Below the pieces are notes generated by a model. The model was not told the origin of the DNA, searched no databases, and worked only from the letters and a program-made list of their open reading frames with translations. Positions 41,308 through 51,202 of a stretch of 64,000 nucleotides of DNA are shown in pieces; the stretch's first letter is position 1; each line of letters begins with the position of its first letter. Origin of the DNA: Nannochloropsis oceanica (taxonomy: Eukaryota > Sar > Eustigmatophyceae > Eustigmatales > Monodopsidaceae); assembly GCA_004519485.1 (NCBI GenBank), contig CP038131.1:817001-881000 (forward strand). Reading direction: 5' to 3'. Position numbers and translations under genes: made by a program.

Positions 41308-42861
41308 TCAAACGCTTCCTCCCGGTTGTCGTGGATCGCGGCGTTGCACACTGACGCCATCATGGACGAACTGGCACCGGTCACCGAATCGACAACTTCC
41401 CGCTTTGTTGGGACTGAAATATTTGCAAGGCTTCCAGTAGCGAGGCACGTGTTCCTGTAACTGTTTCTGCTGCTGCCGCTGTTGCTTCTGCTGCTGCTGT
41501 TGATGGTTGTGTTGGGCTTGGTAATAGTGCTTTCCTGGTGCTGGTGCGCCATGAGGAAGAGGTCGGGAAGGAAGAGAAGGAGAAAGGGGAGGGTAGTTGG
41601 GCTCGAGTGGCGGGGGTTCAAACATTGACGGATTTACCCCTCCTCGTCCTCCCACTCCTCCTCTCCCACCATAACGAGGAGGTTCGCCACCCCACTGCTG
41701 CTGCTGCTGCTGCTGCTGCTGCTTCTCCTCATCCGCAAACGCCCGTGCCATCAACCCCATGTCCAAGCTCCCATCCAGCCGGAGACACGGTAGAAACTTC
41801 GATACATCCCTACACAATCTTATCTGCACATGTACCTCCAGCCCAGCTCCAGCAGCCGCCATTAGAAGGCGTGTGATGTCTCGTACCCTCCCCTCGTCTA
41901 GCCCTCTTCCCCCTCCAGGGTAATAACAAAGCTGCAACAGCTCATTCCCATTCGCTGCCAGACGATCCTGAACCCACTGAGGAAGCGCACTCAGTACGCC
42001 ACTACCATTCGTACTGCTGCCCATCGCGCTTGAAATGGGCGATATCGACATACTCTCTCCTGCATCCATCACTGGGAACAAAAACGCGCTCGTGGTGATC
42101 ACCACGAAGTCTTCCTGTGGTTCCCTCACTGACCCTCCCTCCATCGGTGTTGGAGGTATATCCCCCTCCCGTATGTAATGCATCTCCAGCCTACCCTTTT
42201 GCTCCGCTTCCAAACGCACCGTCTCCGGGGTCGTTGTCGACTTCGCCTTTCCCCCTTCTCTCCCTTCTCCACCTCGGTCGTCGTCGTCCTCTCGTCGGAT
42301 GACTAGCCGCGGAGGAGCTCGCCAAGCCGTCGTCGGTGCCAACACCGCTTGACTCGCCTTCCCTTCTGCCCTCCTTCCTGACTTTCCTCCTAGCAAGCCC
42401 CTTTTCCCCCATCCCCCTGGAGCGAGCTCCCCACTTTGCCCCCCCCCCCCCCCCCTCCCTTCTTGAAGAGCTCCATTTCCTTCTGCCTCTCCAGCATAGC
42501 CAAGGCCCGAATACGATCATGGCGATTTTCCCCCTCCTCCTCCCCTCCCCCTCCAACCACTCCTAAATCCCTTGCCACCTCTTCCTTCTCCTCTACTTCA
42601 TACAATCGAATCTGGGTCAACTCGGCGCCTTTTTGGTCACTCCACGATACCCGCCGCTTGCCCTTCTCCTCCTCGTCCTTCTTTTTTCCTCCAGCTGATG
42701 CTGTTCCTTTTGCTGCTGCCGCTTCTACCGTTGTTGGCAATGTGAAAGTGGGAGTAGTCCTGCCCTTTTTCTGGTGCTGCTGCTGCTCTAGACTTGCCGG
42801 GGAGCGCTTCTTCTCGACCACTAAAGGCACCGCTAAAGCTCCAGCAGCAGCAGTAGCAGCC

Positions 42862-42901
<40 letters not shown>

Positions 42902-44090
42902 TAGTAGTAGTGGGCGACTTTCGCTTGTTGCTAACGTGAGCATCTATCGTCGTCTTGACTGGCTTGACGCTTAGTGCCGCTCCTGTTGATACTGCATTTG
43001 CTGTTATTACTGTAGCAGATACTGCTTCTGCTGAATCTACTGCTTCTCCTTTTCTTTCTCCTATTTCTACTTCTTTACCTTCTCCTCTGTTGACGCCTTT
43101 GGCATTTTTAACGCCAGCATATAATGACGATGGGATCGGAAGTGATGGGGGCGGCAAGGGCGCATTAGACTCCTCAACCATCTTTTCCAACCTCAGCTTC
43201 CACCTCGTCTTTACGGACTCGGAAAGCTTGCCCAACGCCTCCAGTTCCTTCTCGAACTTACCCCCTGCTCCCTTGCTGCTGCCTCCTTTAATTTTTTCTT
43301 TCCTAATTTTATTGATCACTTTCGCGAGACCACTGGCCTTCAAGCTGTCGTAGGTGACTGGCAAGTCTCTCAGGGTCTCGAGCAGCAACCGGAGTATCTC
43401 GTGATCTGCCACGTCTTTATTATAAGACAACACCCAATGCTTTAATACTCGCAACCCACCGTTGTGTATTAATCGAGCGAGCACCCCGGGGTCTGCGGCG
43501 CTCCGAAGCACTTCCACCAACAAAACCTTGCTCTCGTCCCGTGTGGCTTGCAACATGAGGTCCAAAAGCGTGTCAGCATCTTTCTCTCGACTCACCCTTC
43601 CACGGGTGTCCAGGCACTGCAACAACTGCGCCTCCAACTCATCGATAATGGGCGCCTGTTGTACACGTGCCTTGGGCCGGCGCCGGTACAGAAACTCGGC
43701 AGAAGGTGGGTCAGCAGCGCTCGTGCCCCCCCCCCCGCCACTGCCACAATTAAAAGTAGCCCAAGGAGCTGTCGCCATGCCCTGAACCAACTCGCGGAGC
43801 TGATTCGTCTGTGCCTGGATAGCAGCGACTTGTATTTGCGCGATGTGGTCTATCAAGGCTCGCTGGGTCATGGGCATAGGGGTGGATGGAGCGGTGGTGC
43901 TGTCCTCCTCGGCTGGGGCAGTAGTAGAGGCGACGATCGACGCTGCGGCAGGGGTCTCTACCACTTCTAAATCCACGGCATCCGCCTCATCATTCGCCGT
44001 AATCGCAGCTGCTGCTGGTGGTAGTGGCCATGAGGCGGCCTCCCCAAGGGCAGGGGCCATACTAAAGTCATCGTCGTGCCCGTCCATCAT
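41308..44090 (-). CDS. PNUTS (PPP1R10)-like PP1 regulatory subunit, frame interrupted at a C17 run
   Basis: Two minus-strand frames, 44090-42390 (566 aa) and about 42440-41308, together carry the parts of one PNUTS homologue in order. These are: a TFIIS N-terminal (LW) domain at about residues 205-260 (GGLRVLKHWVLSYNKDVADH, LKASGLAKVINKIRKEKIKG); a poly-Thr run from (GTA)n; the PP1-docking RVxF motif KRRVSWSDQKG near 480 with LYEVEEKEEV; a PRP-like motif (AWRAPPRLVIRRED) that corresponds to KVPWVCPRPLVLP of animal PNUTS; and a C-terminal CCCH finger (PCKYFSPNKAGSCRFGDRCQ then FVHDG). PNUTS with PP1 dephosphorylates RNA polymerase II and SPT5 at termination. The frame changes inside a homopolymer (42439-42455), where glycine codons are open in both frames. 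A sequencing-length error or strain polymorphism is more likely than an intron, since the possible intron there would be only about 50 nt. Confidence 0.8.
42439..42455. repeat. C17 homopolymer at the frame change in the PNUTS-like gene
   Basis: Seventeen consecutive C on the plus strand. The upstream frame reads on as Gly codons into a short unrelated tail ending at 42390. The downstream conserved motifs continue in the neighbouring frame. Confidence 0.9.
42862..42912. repeat. (GTA)n coding microsatellite (poly-Thr)
   Basis: GTA repeated about 17 times with one change. It encodes a Thr run between the TFIIS-N and RVxF parts of the PNUTS-like protein. Confidence 0.9.
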
Positions 44091-44543
44091 ATGTTGGCGC
44101 TTGCTTTAAGCGCTGCTTCTACAATCGTCGTTTTGTCCGCATTTTCCGGGCTGTGCTCTCCAACCACGACCACAACCACAGTTTGATTGGTGACCTTGTC
44201 CTATGCGTGTGATGTCGGTGCGTGGGTAGGGTAATGGTGCGTGAGAGTGAGACGCAGGAAAGCACGAGCAAGCAAGCATCCATCCACCAGCATGGGAGAG
44301 GCAGTCGATCGAGGAAGGAGAAGAAGGAGATGTCGGTCACTGTCCTCCGCGTTGGGTTTGGACCATCCGCAACATGGCAGACATGCTGTCGAAACATAAT
44401 TGTTGAGCGAACGGCATGATCGACCATGGGTATACCACGTAGGTAAAAGTAAGACCAAAAAAGTAAAAAGTAACCTCCCCTCTGAAGACGAGCCGATCTC
44501 CTCATTTTCCTTCTTTGAGTGTACATATAAACCAACCAAGTCC
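44091..44543. promoter_or_regulatory. Intergenic region between PNUTS-like and COQ9
   Basis: 453 bases between two minus-strand genes: the PNUTS-like promoter and the COQ9 3' UTR. No other feature seen. Confidence 0.35.
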
Positions 44544-45668
44544 TCACTTCTTCAGCCTCTGGGCTTCTTCCTCCGCGTATGGATCTTTCTCCAAGGGCAC
44601 TCTATAATCGGTCGAACTTTGGCTACCCTCTTCCTTCCCTCCTTTCCCCGCTACATCCCACTTCTCTTGGAAGGGCCCACAAGTTGACGGACTCGCCGGG
44701 GCCATTGCGGCCAGATTAGCCAAGGCAGTATGCATCACTGCGACAATTGTCCCTGTCCATGGTACTTTTTGCAATGCCCCCATCATGGCAGGCTGTGCCA
44801 AAGAAGCAACCGCTGAGGCCATGGCGGAGGCGGCGGTCTGGAAGGCTAGAACCCCCTCCTGCACATTGGTAGGGGCATGCGACAAAGCCTCAACATCCCG
44901 AAGTCGCCTTTCCAAAAATGCCCAGGTGTCCTGATAATCCTCTGAGTAATCCGTCAGGAAAAATAATTCCGTGGCTACGTAAACCGAGCAGACGGTGGCG
45001 CGATGCGCGTACCAATTTGTCAAGTCCATCCCCTCATCCTTCTCCGTGGTCACACACAACTCGTCCGCCACTTCCGCCAATCCCCGTGCGGTTGTCTCCA
45101 AATTGTGCGGCGACAACCCTAGCGCCAAGGCTTGTGGCCATTGTGCTAAATAGGGGGCAATTAATCGCAGGCGCCATCGAATCGCTCGCTCCAACCTCTC
45201 ACGTGACGAGGGCAAAGAAGCCAATTCGTCTTGACGCGCCTCAAGCTCGGCGACCCATGCAGCATCAATTTGTGCCATAGCGTACTCCACCAATTCAATG
45301 GCACCCCGTCCAAACATGCCGTGCGCTACGGCAGGAAACCCGAGTGAGGCAGCACCAGCTGCCAAGGTCTCTTCGGTCCAACCATGCTTGGCGACTAGGG
45401 GCAATGCCGCCGCAAGGATCTCTTGTCGCGGGTCTTGGAAAGTCGCGGCATGTGGCGTGGCAGGCGGAGGCGCATCTGTGCTACTGTCGTTGGACACATC
45501 GGCAGCGGTGGTGGTGGTGGCAAAAGCTCTCTTTGTGGGTTTGGTGTTGAGGTGGCCTGGACGATGCGGCACTAGCACCGTCTGACTCTTTGCGGCCAGA
45601 TGCTGGGGAGAGGCCAGGCACCGGCGGGCTAGAACAACGGCAGAGAGGGCCGGACGTCCACGCATCAT
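44544..45668 (-). CDS. COQ9: COQ9, ubiquinone biosynthesis lipid-binding protein
   Basis: Single exon, 374 aa. An Arg/Ala-rich presequence (MMRGRPALSAVVLARRCLAS) and about 60 linker residues precede the COQ9 domain. The diagnostic start is DPRQEILAAALPLVAKHGWT, then LAAGAASLGFPAVAHGMFGR and GAIELVEYAMAQID. Next come RLERAIRWRLRLIAPYLAQW, LADVAD-like (GLAEVADELCV), DLTNWYAHRATVCSVYVATE and LTDYSEDYQDTWAFLERRL. COQ9 has a TetR-like fold, binds lipid, and presents substrate to COQ7 on the inner mitochondrial membrane. The C-terminal amphipathic region (ALQKVPWTGTIVAVMH) fits membrane contact. It is divergent from the cyclophilin-like gene with 273 bases between starts. Confidence 0.93.
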   Translation of the reverse strand: MMRGRPALSAVVLARRCLASPQHLAAKSQTVLVPHRPGHLNTKPTKRAFATTTTAADVSNDSSTDAPPPATPHAATFQDPRQEILAAALPLVAKHGWTEETLAAGAASLGFPAVAHGMFGRGAIELVEYAMAQIDAAWVAELEARQDELASLPSSRERLERAIRWRLRLIAPYLAQWPQALALGLSPHNLETTARGLAEVADELCVTTEKDEGMDLTNWYAHRATVCSVYVATELFFLTDYSEDYQDTWAFLERRLRDVEALSHAPTNVQEGVLAFQTAASAMASAVASLAQPAMMGALQKVPWTGTIVAVMHTALANLAAMAPASPSTCGPFQEKWDVAGKGGKEEGSQSSTDYRVPLEKDPYAEEEAQRLKK

Positions 45669-45941
45669 TACCTACCTGAATAAGGTTGTGTTGTGTTGTG
45701 TGTGAGGCCTAAAAAGATGCGTGATGATAAATCGACATTGCGTCGCTCATGTATCACGATCATCGCGTCAAGAACTATTCTTTCCCCATTCCACAGACAC
45801 GCTCAAGCGCTTGCCGCCCTCCTTCGCCACTTTAAGATGACAAGTTTTTGAGTTTGCACTGCCCCGCCTTCTCCCTCCCACTCCCACTCTCCAAAGACAG
45901 CGCCACGCGGTTGTGCTGCAGCAACGCAGCCATACCGCACG

Positions 45942-47163
45942 ATGAAGCAGAACAATAAACTGCAAGCTGTCGTCCTCCCCGTCCTCCTCGTCCTCCTCAT
46001 CATCCCCGCTACTACAGCCTTTCACAATAAAGCACCAGCAAGAAGAGCTCGCCAGGTCGCTGTCCATGCCAACTCGCCCTCCTCGTCCTCCTCCTCGTCC
46101 TCCTCCATACCAGACCGCCGCCAGGCCATTACAACTTTCACCTCCTCCCTCGTCGCCGCGACCGCTGCAGCCTCCCTCCTTGGGCCCTCCCCACCACCCG
46201 CAAATGCCGCGGCGACCAATGAAGCAGATGGCTTGCCTCCGTATCCTGCCGAAGTGACAGCCAAGGCTTACTTTGACATCCGCATCACGGGTTTCGTGAC
46301 TGGGGAGGAAAAAGCGACTTCGGAGGACTTCGTGGGTCGTTTGGTCTTCGGTCTATTCGGGAATGCCGCGCCTTTGGCCGTGGGGGAGTTCTTGAAGTAC
46401 AGCAAGGCCAAATACGGAGGAAATCTGCCCAGTTATGCGTTTTCAAATTTCATCAAACGTACACCAGGAGTGTCGGTGCAAGCGGGGCGGATTAAGGGGT
46501 TGAAAGAGATTGAGATTGCGGGGTCGAGGCAGTACGAGTACGGGGACCAGGTGTTGGGGAGCAGGGGGATAGATGAGCCCAAGCTGAACTTGAAGCATGA
46601 TAGAAGGGGGTTGTTGACAAAGAGCAGGTAAGTGCACCGTGGTTCTTTTATTTATTCGTCCTTTTATTCAATTTACCAGTCTATTTTCACAGCTCCCAGG
46701 ATGCTATTGACTCCCAGTTTGATATCACGCTGGGGCCACTTCCTGCATTGGACAATGGCGATTCGTTGGTTTTTGGAGTCGTGCTGGAGGGACAGGCAGC
46801 CCTAGACGCGATTGAAAATGTGCGTATTTGTCTGTCATGAAGTGTGCGTCTGCAATTTTATACGTGAGCAGCTCTTCAGTCCTGCTCCATATTATCACCT
46901 TCATTGAGCTTTATTCTCACTCTCCCTAAACCATTCCTCCCTCTTTCCATTCCTTCCTCCCTTCTACCCATCCCTCCTACACACAGGTTCCGATCTACAC
47001 TTATGAAAGCACAGGCGACCAACCCGAGGCCCTCAACGAGCTCTTCTCCCAACAGAAGAAATTGTTTTTATCCGTTGCCAAATCCTTGAACGATGAACGT
47101 GCAGTAAATCGGCAAGGATCATTCTTGAAGCGGGTAGAGGTACTGGATGTGGGGGTGCTGTAG
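45942..47163 (+). CDS. Thylakoid-lumen cyclophilin-like peptidyl-prolyl isomerase
   Basis: Exons 45942-46627, 46693-46819 and 46987-47163, with introns of only 65 nt and of 167 nt, 329 aa. Targeting looks tripartite. The signal peptide MKQNNKLQAVVLPVLLVLLI ends in ATTAF. A Ser/Arg-rich transit region follows. Then comes a twin-arginine lumen signal DRRQAITTF with a hydrophobic core and ANA cleavage site. The cyclophilin-type fold follows: AKAYFDIRITGFVTGEEKAT, GRLVFGLFGNAAPLAVGEFL, RRGLLTKSSSQDAIDSQFDI across junction 1, then TLGPLPALDNGDSLVFGVVL and EGQAALDAIENVPIY across junction 2. Several catalytic positions of classic cyclophilin A (the FH.R and QGGD motifs) are not evident, so isomerase activity is uncertain. 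This matches the divergent lumen cyclophilins of plants and algae. Confidence 0.85.
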
Positions 47164-47394
47164 CTGCTGTAGTTACCAGGAATCAGAAAGTAGGATACAG
47201 ATAATAGGGACATCAATAAAGAAAGAGACGAAATTAGGAAAAGAAATCGCTCCGCGGGTGTTTGTCAGAGTTCGGGTGGTTAATTTCAATTAATTTTCTG
47301 GAGGGAGTGATTAACTAATGCCTGATGTTTTACTTTCCAAATTATTTGCACGTTCCACTTTATTTGCCCATTATGAATCATCTAATATCACCCT

Positions 47395-48330
47395 CTACTC
47401 CTCAATTATCTTCCTTTCGGCTTGATCAAACAACACCTCATAAATTAGCCTTTCGGTCCACTCCTCCCCATACATCCTGGTCAACATTCCCCTCGCCGGG
47501 TCATTCACCGCCCTGTACGTCGCATACCTCTTATGCCCTTCTACCATCTCCTTTCTTCTCCCCTCCTCCTCCACAGGCACCGGCCTCGCCTGTTCTACCA
47601 AATCGAGATAAATAGAAAAGTAAGCCCTGAACGCCTCGAATACAACAGTCTGAACCAACCCATCATCTTCCGCCCTTACGAACAAAAAATACGGCGAAAA
47701 AAATGACCGCGCCGCCTCGGGGATCTCTCCTCCGATCGGTGGTAACAACGCCTTATACTTAAAGTGTACCTCCTTTAATGCGTCTTCCGCCACGCGCAAG
47801 GACGAGCTCGACATAGGCTGAAAATCGAGGACAATTAGATGTCCTCCAGGTAAAGCTACAAAATCTGCCCCAAATACAGGCAATTCCAACTCTGGTTCAG
47901 GAAACACCACAAAATTCAATACATTCGGAGGGACGGCTGGTACGGTGGAGAGGACAGCGGCCCGGGCTTGTCGAATGCGACCTGGCACGGCATAGGCGTG
48001 AATCTCGACCACCGTCGACGTGTCTGGTCGTTTACCTTTCCCCGATGTGGTGCATTCCTTGCGTTGTAGGTCTACAGGTATTGATGAACATTGCCAGGGG
48101 AGGGTAGCTTGTCGCGCGTCCATCATGGCTTTGGCCTCTTCCCAAAAGCCTTTGTAGATCTCGACTGCGGGTGGTGAGGTCGTAGGGGAGGGGACGGCGA
48201 AAATAGCGGTCGATGGTGAGGGGGAAGGCGCTGGTAGAAGGAAAGCACAGGATATGGACGAGGATAGAAAGCAAACTCGCAAAAGGAGGAGCAGGCGTGA
48301 CGGGCGTGGCAAGCTGCTGGTGGCCGTCAT
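47395..48330 (-). CDS. Ferredoxin-dependent bilin reductase (PebB/HY2-like), plastid-targeted
   Basis: Single exon from ATG 48330, 311 aa. The leader MTATSSLPRPSRLLLLLRVC then SISCAFLLPA is a signal peptide with a Cys-Ala-Phe junction, so plastid targeting is likely. FDBR motifs are VLNFVVFPEPELELPVFGAD, FVALPGGHLIVLDFQP (residues about 155-172), SPYFLFVRAEDD, FEAFRAYFSIYLDLVEQARP and HKRYATYRAVNDPARGMLTR then MYGEEWTERLIYEVLF. The Asp in GADF and the Asp in YLDLV sit where PebB/HY2 carry catalytic acids, while the PcyA Glu/His pair is not obvious. The enzymes reduce biliverdin to phycoerythrobilin, phytochromobilin or similar with ferredoxin. The frame runs open upstream to 48561, but the signal peptide decides the start. 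Divergent from bL27. Confidence 0.9.
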   Translation of the reverse strand: MTATSSLPRPSRLLLLLRVCFLSSSISCAFLLPAPSPSPSTAIFAVPSPTTSPPAVEIYKGFWEEAKAMMDARQATLPWQCSSIPVDLQRKECTTSGKGKRPDTSTVVEIHAYAVPGRIRQARAAVLSTVPAVPPNVLNFVVFPEPELELPVFGADFVALPGGHLIVLDFQPMSSSSLRVAEDALKEVHFKYKALLPPIGGEIPEAARSFFSPYFLFVRAEDDGLVQTVVFEAFRAYFSIYLDLVEQARPVPVEEEGRRKEMVEGHKRYATYRAVNDPARGMLTRMYGEEWTERLIYEVLFDQAERKIIEE

Positions 48331-48671
48331 TATGTTGAGTCCTGGACGTGTCGATAGGTCTTGTGTCCTGCGGTATGTGATACATATGACGATATGCGTG
48401 TAAAGTGAGAGTACATGACACAAATGAGGCTGCGCATCGAGTGAGTGTGAGGGCCGCTGTGTTGCTTTTAGTGGTGGGGTGCACATTTTTGCTTTGTTTG
48501 CAGCAGTAGTGTGGCAAAAAGTCCCTTGCGATCGACCTCCCCACCCCCATCTCCGCTTCATTCACAGACTATTATCATTATCTCTCTCTACCTAAAAACG
48601 CCCTCTGTCCACTCACAGCAACTCACCCTAACGCCCCTATCATAAAATTAGCAAGCACAGCCCGCCGAAGC
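48331..48671. promoter_or_regulatory. Divergent promoter region, bilin reductase / bL27
   Basis: 341 bases between genes read outward. No clear motif recognised. Confidence 0.4.
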
Positions 48672-49136
48672 ATGCTGTCGAGGTCGTGGGTCGGAAGCAG
48701 TAAAAGCTTGCTGGCTAGAACTGTTTGCTCTCCCGCTTCTTGCGCCGTCATTACCACTGGTGCTACTGCTCCGTTTGGCCTCGCGTGGGGCGGCGTGAGC
48801 TGCCGCACGGCAACAAAGAAGGCAGGTGGTTCGTCCAAGAACGGTCGGGACTCACCAGGGCAGCGCTTGGGCGTCAAGAAGTTTGGGGGGCAGACAGCGC
48901 TGGCGGGCAACATCTTGGTGAGGCAACGAGGCCTTACGTTCAAGGCCGGGGAGGGGGTGGGCGTGGGGAGGGACTACACATTATTCGCCTTGCGGCCGGG
49001 ATGGGTGAAGTTTTCGTACGACGTGCACCGCAAGAAGTCGTACGTGCATATAGCCGATTCGAGTCCGCATCCCCACGAGCAGCTAGCAGCAGCAGGAGCA
49101 ACAGGAGCTGCAGCGACTAAAGCGGCATCGTCGTGA
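48672..49136 (+). CDS. Ribosomal protein bL27, mitochondrial
   Basis: Single exon, 154 aa. The N-terminus [20 protein letters not shown] is a mitochondrial-type presequence. The bL27 core is [60 protein letters not shown] and [20 protein letters not shown]. It reaches toward the peptidyl-transferase centre of the large subunit. A C-terminal tail rich in Ala, Thr and Ser (about 25 residues) exceeds the bacterial protein. The stop codon lies inside a perfect 19-bp stem (see hairpin). A plastid location cannot be excluded, but no A-F signal is seen. Confidence 0.92.
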   Translation: MLSRSWVGSSKSLLARTVCSPASCAVITTGATAPFGLAWGGVSCRTATKKAGGSSKNGRDSPGQRLGVKKFGGQTALAGNILVRQRGLTFKAGEGVGVGRDYTLFALRPGWVKFSYDVHRKKSYVHIADSSPHPHEQLAAAGATGAAATKAASS

Positions 49137-49177
49137 GAGGTGAAGACGATAAGGACATACCTCTCACGACGATGCCG
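49123..49177 (+). repeat. Perfect 19-bp hairpin spanning the bL27 stop codon
   Basis: Bases 49123-49141 (CGGCATCGTCGTGAGAGGT) are the exact reverse complement of 49159-49177. The loop is 17 nt. The left arm contains the last codons and the TGA of bL27. It could be an mRNA 3' stem, or the trace of a local inverted duplication. Confidence 0.95.
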
Positions 49178-49471
49178 ACAAAGCCAACAAAGTTATGTGG
49201 GGCTACACTGCAGCGATGTGATCGTAGCATTGGATAATGCACATGTACTCATTTTTCTTCGCTTGTTGTCGAGGACTGCTTTGATTGCTTTGCTGTCTTG
49301 TTTTCTGGTGAAGACCTAGGTACTGCTCATTTCCGGTCTCCACCTCCATGAAACCAAAATGGGGGACACGTGTATTTTTGTATTGCGGCACCAACCTTTC
49401 CCAATTGGCTATCAAGCTGAATCCTTTTCGCATCCTTTCCGCCCCCTCCCACCCTCCCTCCTTCCCTCTCC
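49178..49471. other. Convergent 3' region, bL27 / SNAP-like
   Basis: About 300 bases between converging genes. No further feature seen. Confidence 0.35.
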
Positions 49472-51202
49472 TCACAACAACACCGCCGCATCCGCCCTCT
49501 TCATCACATGCCTCAACACCCTCTCTTGCCAATCGTTCAAATTCTTCCCTTCCTCCCTCCCTCCCTCCCTCGACTGCTGATACCTCAACGCAGCCTCCTC
49601 TATCACCTTAGGGTTATGCGTGTGGATTCCCCTAAGAATATTCGTTACCAGCTCCGCCTCCCTCGTCTTCTGATATCGGGCATCCTTTCCACATACTTGA
49701 TTGTGTAAGGCCTCCGCTTTCACAAAATCGCCGACCATCAATTGAGCCAGCACGCAAGATAATACCGTTCGCTCCATCACTACCAATGAATGCCCTCTGT
49801 TTCTTTCATCTTCTATACATGCTACCAAACACTCCTCAAACAGTGCGGAGGCCTTCGCCCACCTTTCGTTCACAACACACAATCCTGCCGCCTGCTCCAA
49901 TACCCTGAGTCTTCTCGTTGCACATTGATATGATGACGGAATGCCTGCCTCGTAGAACGAACAAGCTACCAGCAAGAATTCAGTTTCCTCCTCTACCCCC
50001 CCCTTTAGGACCCTCCTCGTTTTCTCCAACCCGGCCTCAACGGCCCTCCCTGCCTCTTCGAATCGACCACGTTCCGCCATTTCTTGTGCGAGGTGCATAT
50101 AATACATCATGGGCTTGTTTCCCATCCCCTCCATCATCCCCGCCACCGCGCCTTTGCAGCTTACATCGGTTGAAGGGCTGTTGGTTTTGACAACGCTGGT
50201 ATGCCTGTCCCTGCTGCTGATGCTGCTGATGTTGCTGTTGCACTGGTTACTGCTGGCTTCCACCACCTCTTTCCACGCCTCTCCAACCACATTTGCAGTC
50301 GCGGCTACCACTGCATCGACAGCTGCGGAAAGCTGGGTGTCATTTCGTCTTTGCACGGCGGGCAAAGACGAAAATGTGTTCCATTTGTCATCAGGCCATT
50401 GCGACGAGAGCAAGCATGCTAATTCGTACGCATAGATCTTCAACCACGAACCCTCTCCAGGCGAGCCAAACGTGGATGGATCCAGTAAAGCCCATTGGGA
50501 ACATACGCCTATCGCAAAGGCCTTGGGCTCTAGTGACGCCGTACCCCCGCCCAAGACCGCTGATAGTCCTTGAAAAGCTGAGGGTTTCTTTTTGCATAGC
50601 ATGAAGAGACCTAAATCGAGGTACAACCATTCACGCACAGGGTTTAGCGTCCAGGCAGAAGATGTTTTCTCGATCGTCTTGCTGACCACTTTCTTCAGCC
50701 AACCGCCCGGCTTGCTGTTGCTTGTGGCAGACGAAGGAGCGGGAGCAGACATGCTGGTGCCGCTGTTGCTACTTCGTTTGTCCCTGAGCGACAAGGACTC
50801 CATGAAGCTCTCGAGGCTTGGTTTCATACAGTACATGCCGACCGCAATGAAAGGAAGCAAGCGAATTAAAGCCCATACCATACGAATTGCTGTGTATGCG
50901 ACCGCGGTACCCGCCAACATCAACAAGACGCCTTGATGAAACACGGTTCTGTCAACTGGAGGGCTTTGGGAAACGTGTCGCATGCTGCCTGTTGTCCTGC
51001 GACGTTCCGCGGCTGCATATACTGGGACGGATGCATCCGTCCTGGTCGTGTTGGCACTCGGCTTGTCCTTGTTGGTCAATGGCCCCTTTGTCATGCCTGT
51101 GATGTATGTTGAGAGGCAAGGACGAGTGCGCTTGAGCAGCGGGCATGCGTTTGGAAGCAGGAGCAAGGGATGGAAGGATTGAGGAAACAATGTGTGCGAC
51201 AT
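49472..51202 (-). CDS. Membrane-anchored protein with SNAP-like C-terminal helical domain
   Basis: Single exon, 576 aa from ATG 51202 (alternative ATG 51094, MTKGPLTNKDKPS). A hydrophobic stretch after about residue 85 (HQGVLLMLAGTAVAYTAIRM, then LIRLLPFIAVGMYCM) forms one or two TM helices. A Ser-rich linker follows. The last 200 residues are helical repeats: YYMHLAQEMAERGRFEEAGR, RVLEQAAGLCVVNERWAKAS, LFEECLVACIEDE, VLSCVLAQLMVGDFVKAEAL and KTREAELVTNILRGIHTHNP, ending NLNDWQERVLRHVMKRADA. The sequence of steps resembles the C-terminal half of alpha-SNAP, where a DNW-x-LLxIKK-like end stimulates NSF. Similarity is by eye only. Alternatives are a generic TPR protein. Function unknown. Confidence 0.6.
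   Translation of the reverse strand: MSHTLFPQSFHPLLLLPNACPLLKRTRPCLSTYITGMTKGPLTNKDKPSANTTRTDASVPVYAAAERRRTTGSMRHVSQSPPVDRTVFHQGVLLMLAGTAVAYTAIRMVWALIRLLPFIAVGMYCMKPSLESFMESLSLRDKRSSNSGTSMSAPAPSSATSNSKPGGWLKKVVSKTIEKTSSAWTLNPVREWLYLDLGLFMLCKKKPSAFQGLSAVLGGGTASLEPKAFAIGVCSQWALLDPSTFGSPGEGSWLKIYAYELACLLSSQWPDDKWNTFSSLPAVQRRNDTQLSAAVDAVVAATANVVGEAWKEVVEASSNQCNSNISSISSRDRHTSVVKTNSPSTDVSCKGAVAGMMEGMGNKPMMYYMHLAQEMAERGRFEEAGRAVEAGLEKTRRVLKGGVEEETEFLLVACSFYEAGIPSSYQCATRRLRVLEQAAGLCVVNERWAKASALFEECLVACIEDERNRGHSLVVMERTVLSCVLAQLMVGDFVKAEALHNQVCGKDARYQKTREAELVTNILRGIHTHNPKVIEEAALRYQQSREGGREEGKNLNDWQERVLRHVMKRADAAVLL

Noticed and set aside
42436-43353. Plus-strand frames opposite the PNUTS-like gene
   Set aside because: They are the antisense shadow of low-complexity coding DNA, with Val, Ser and Pro runs from the complementary repeats.
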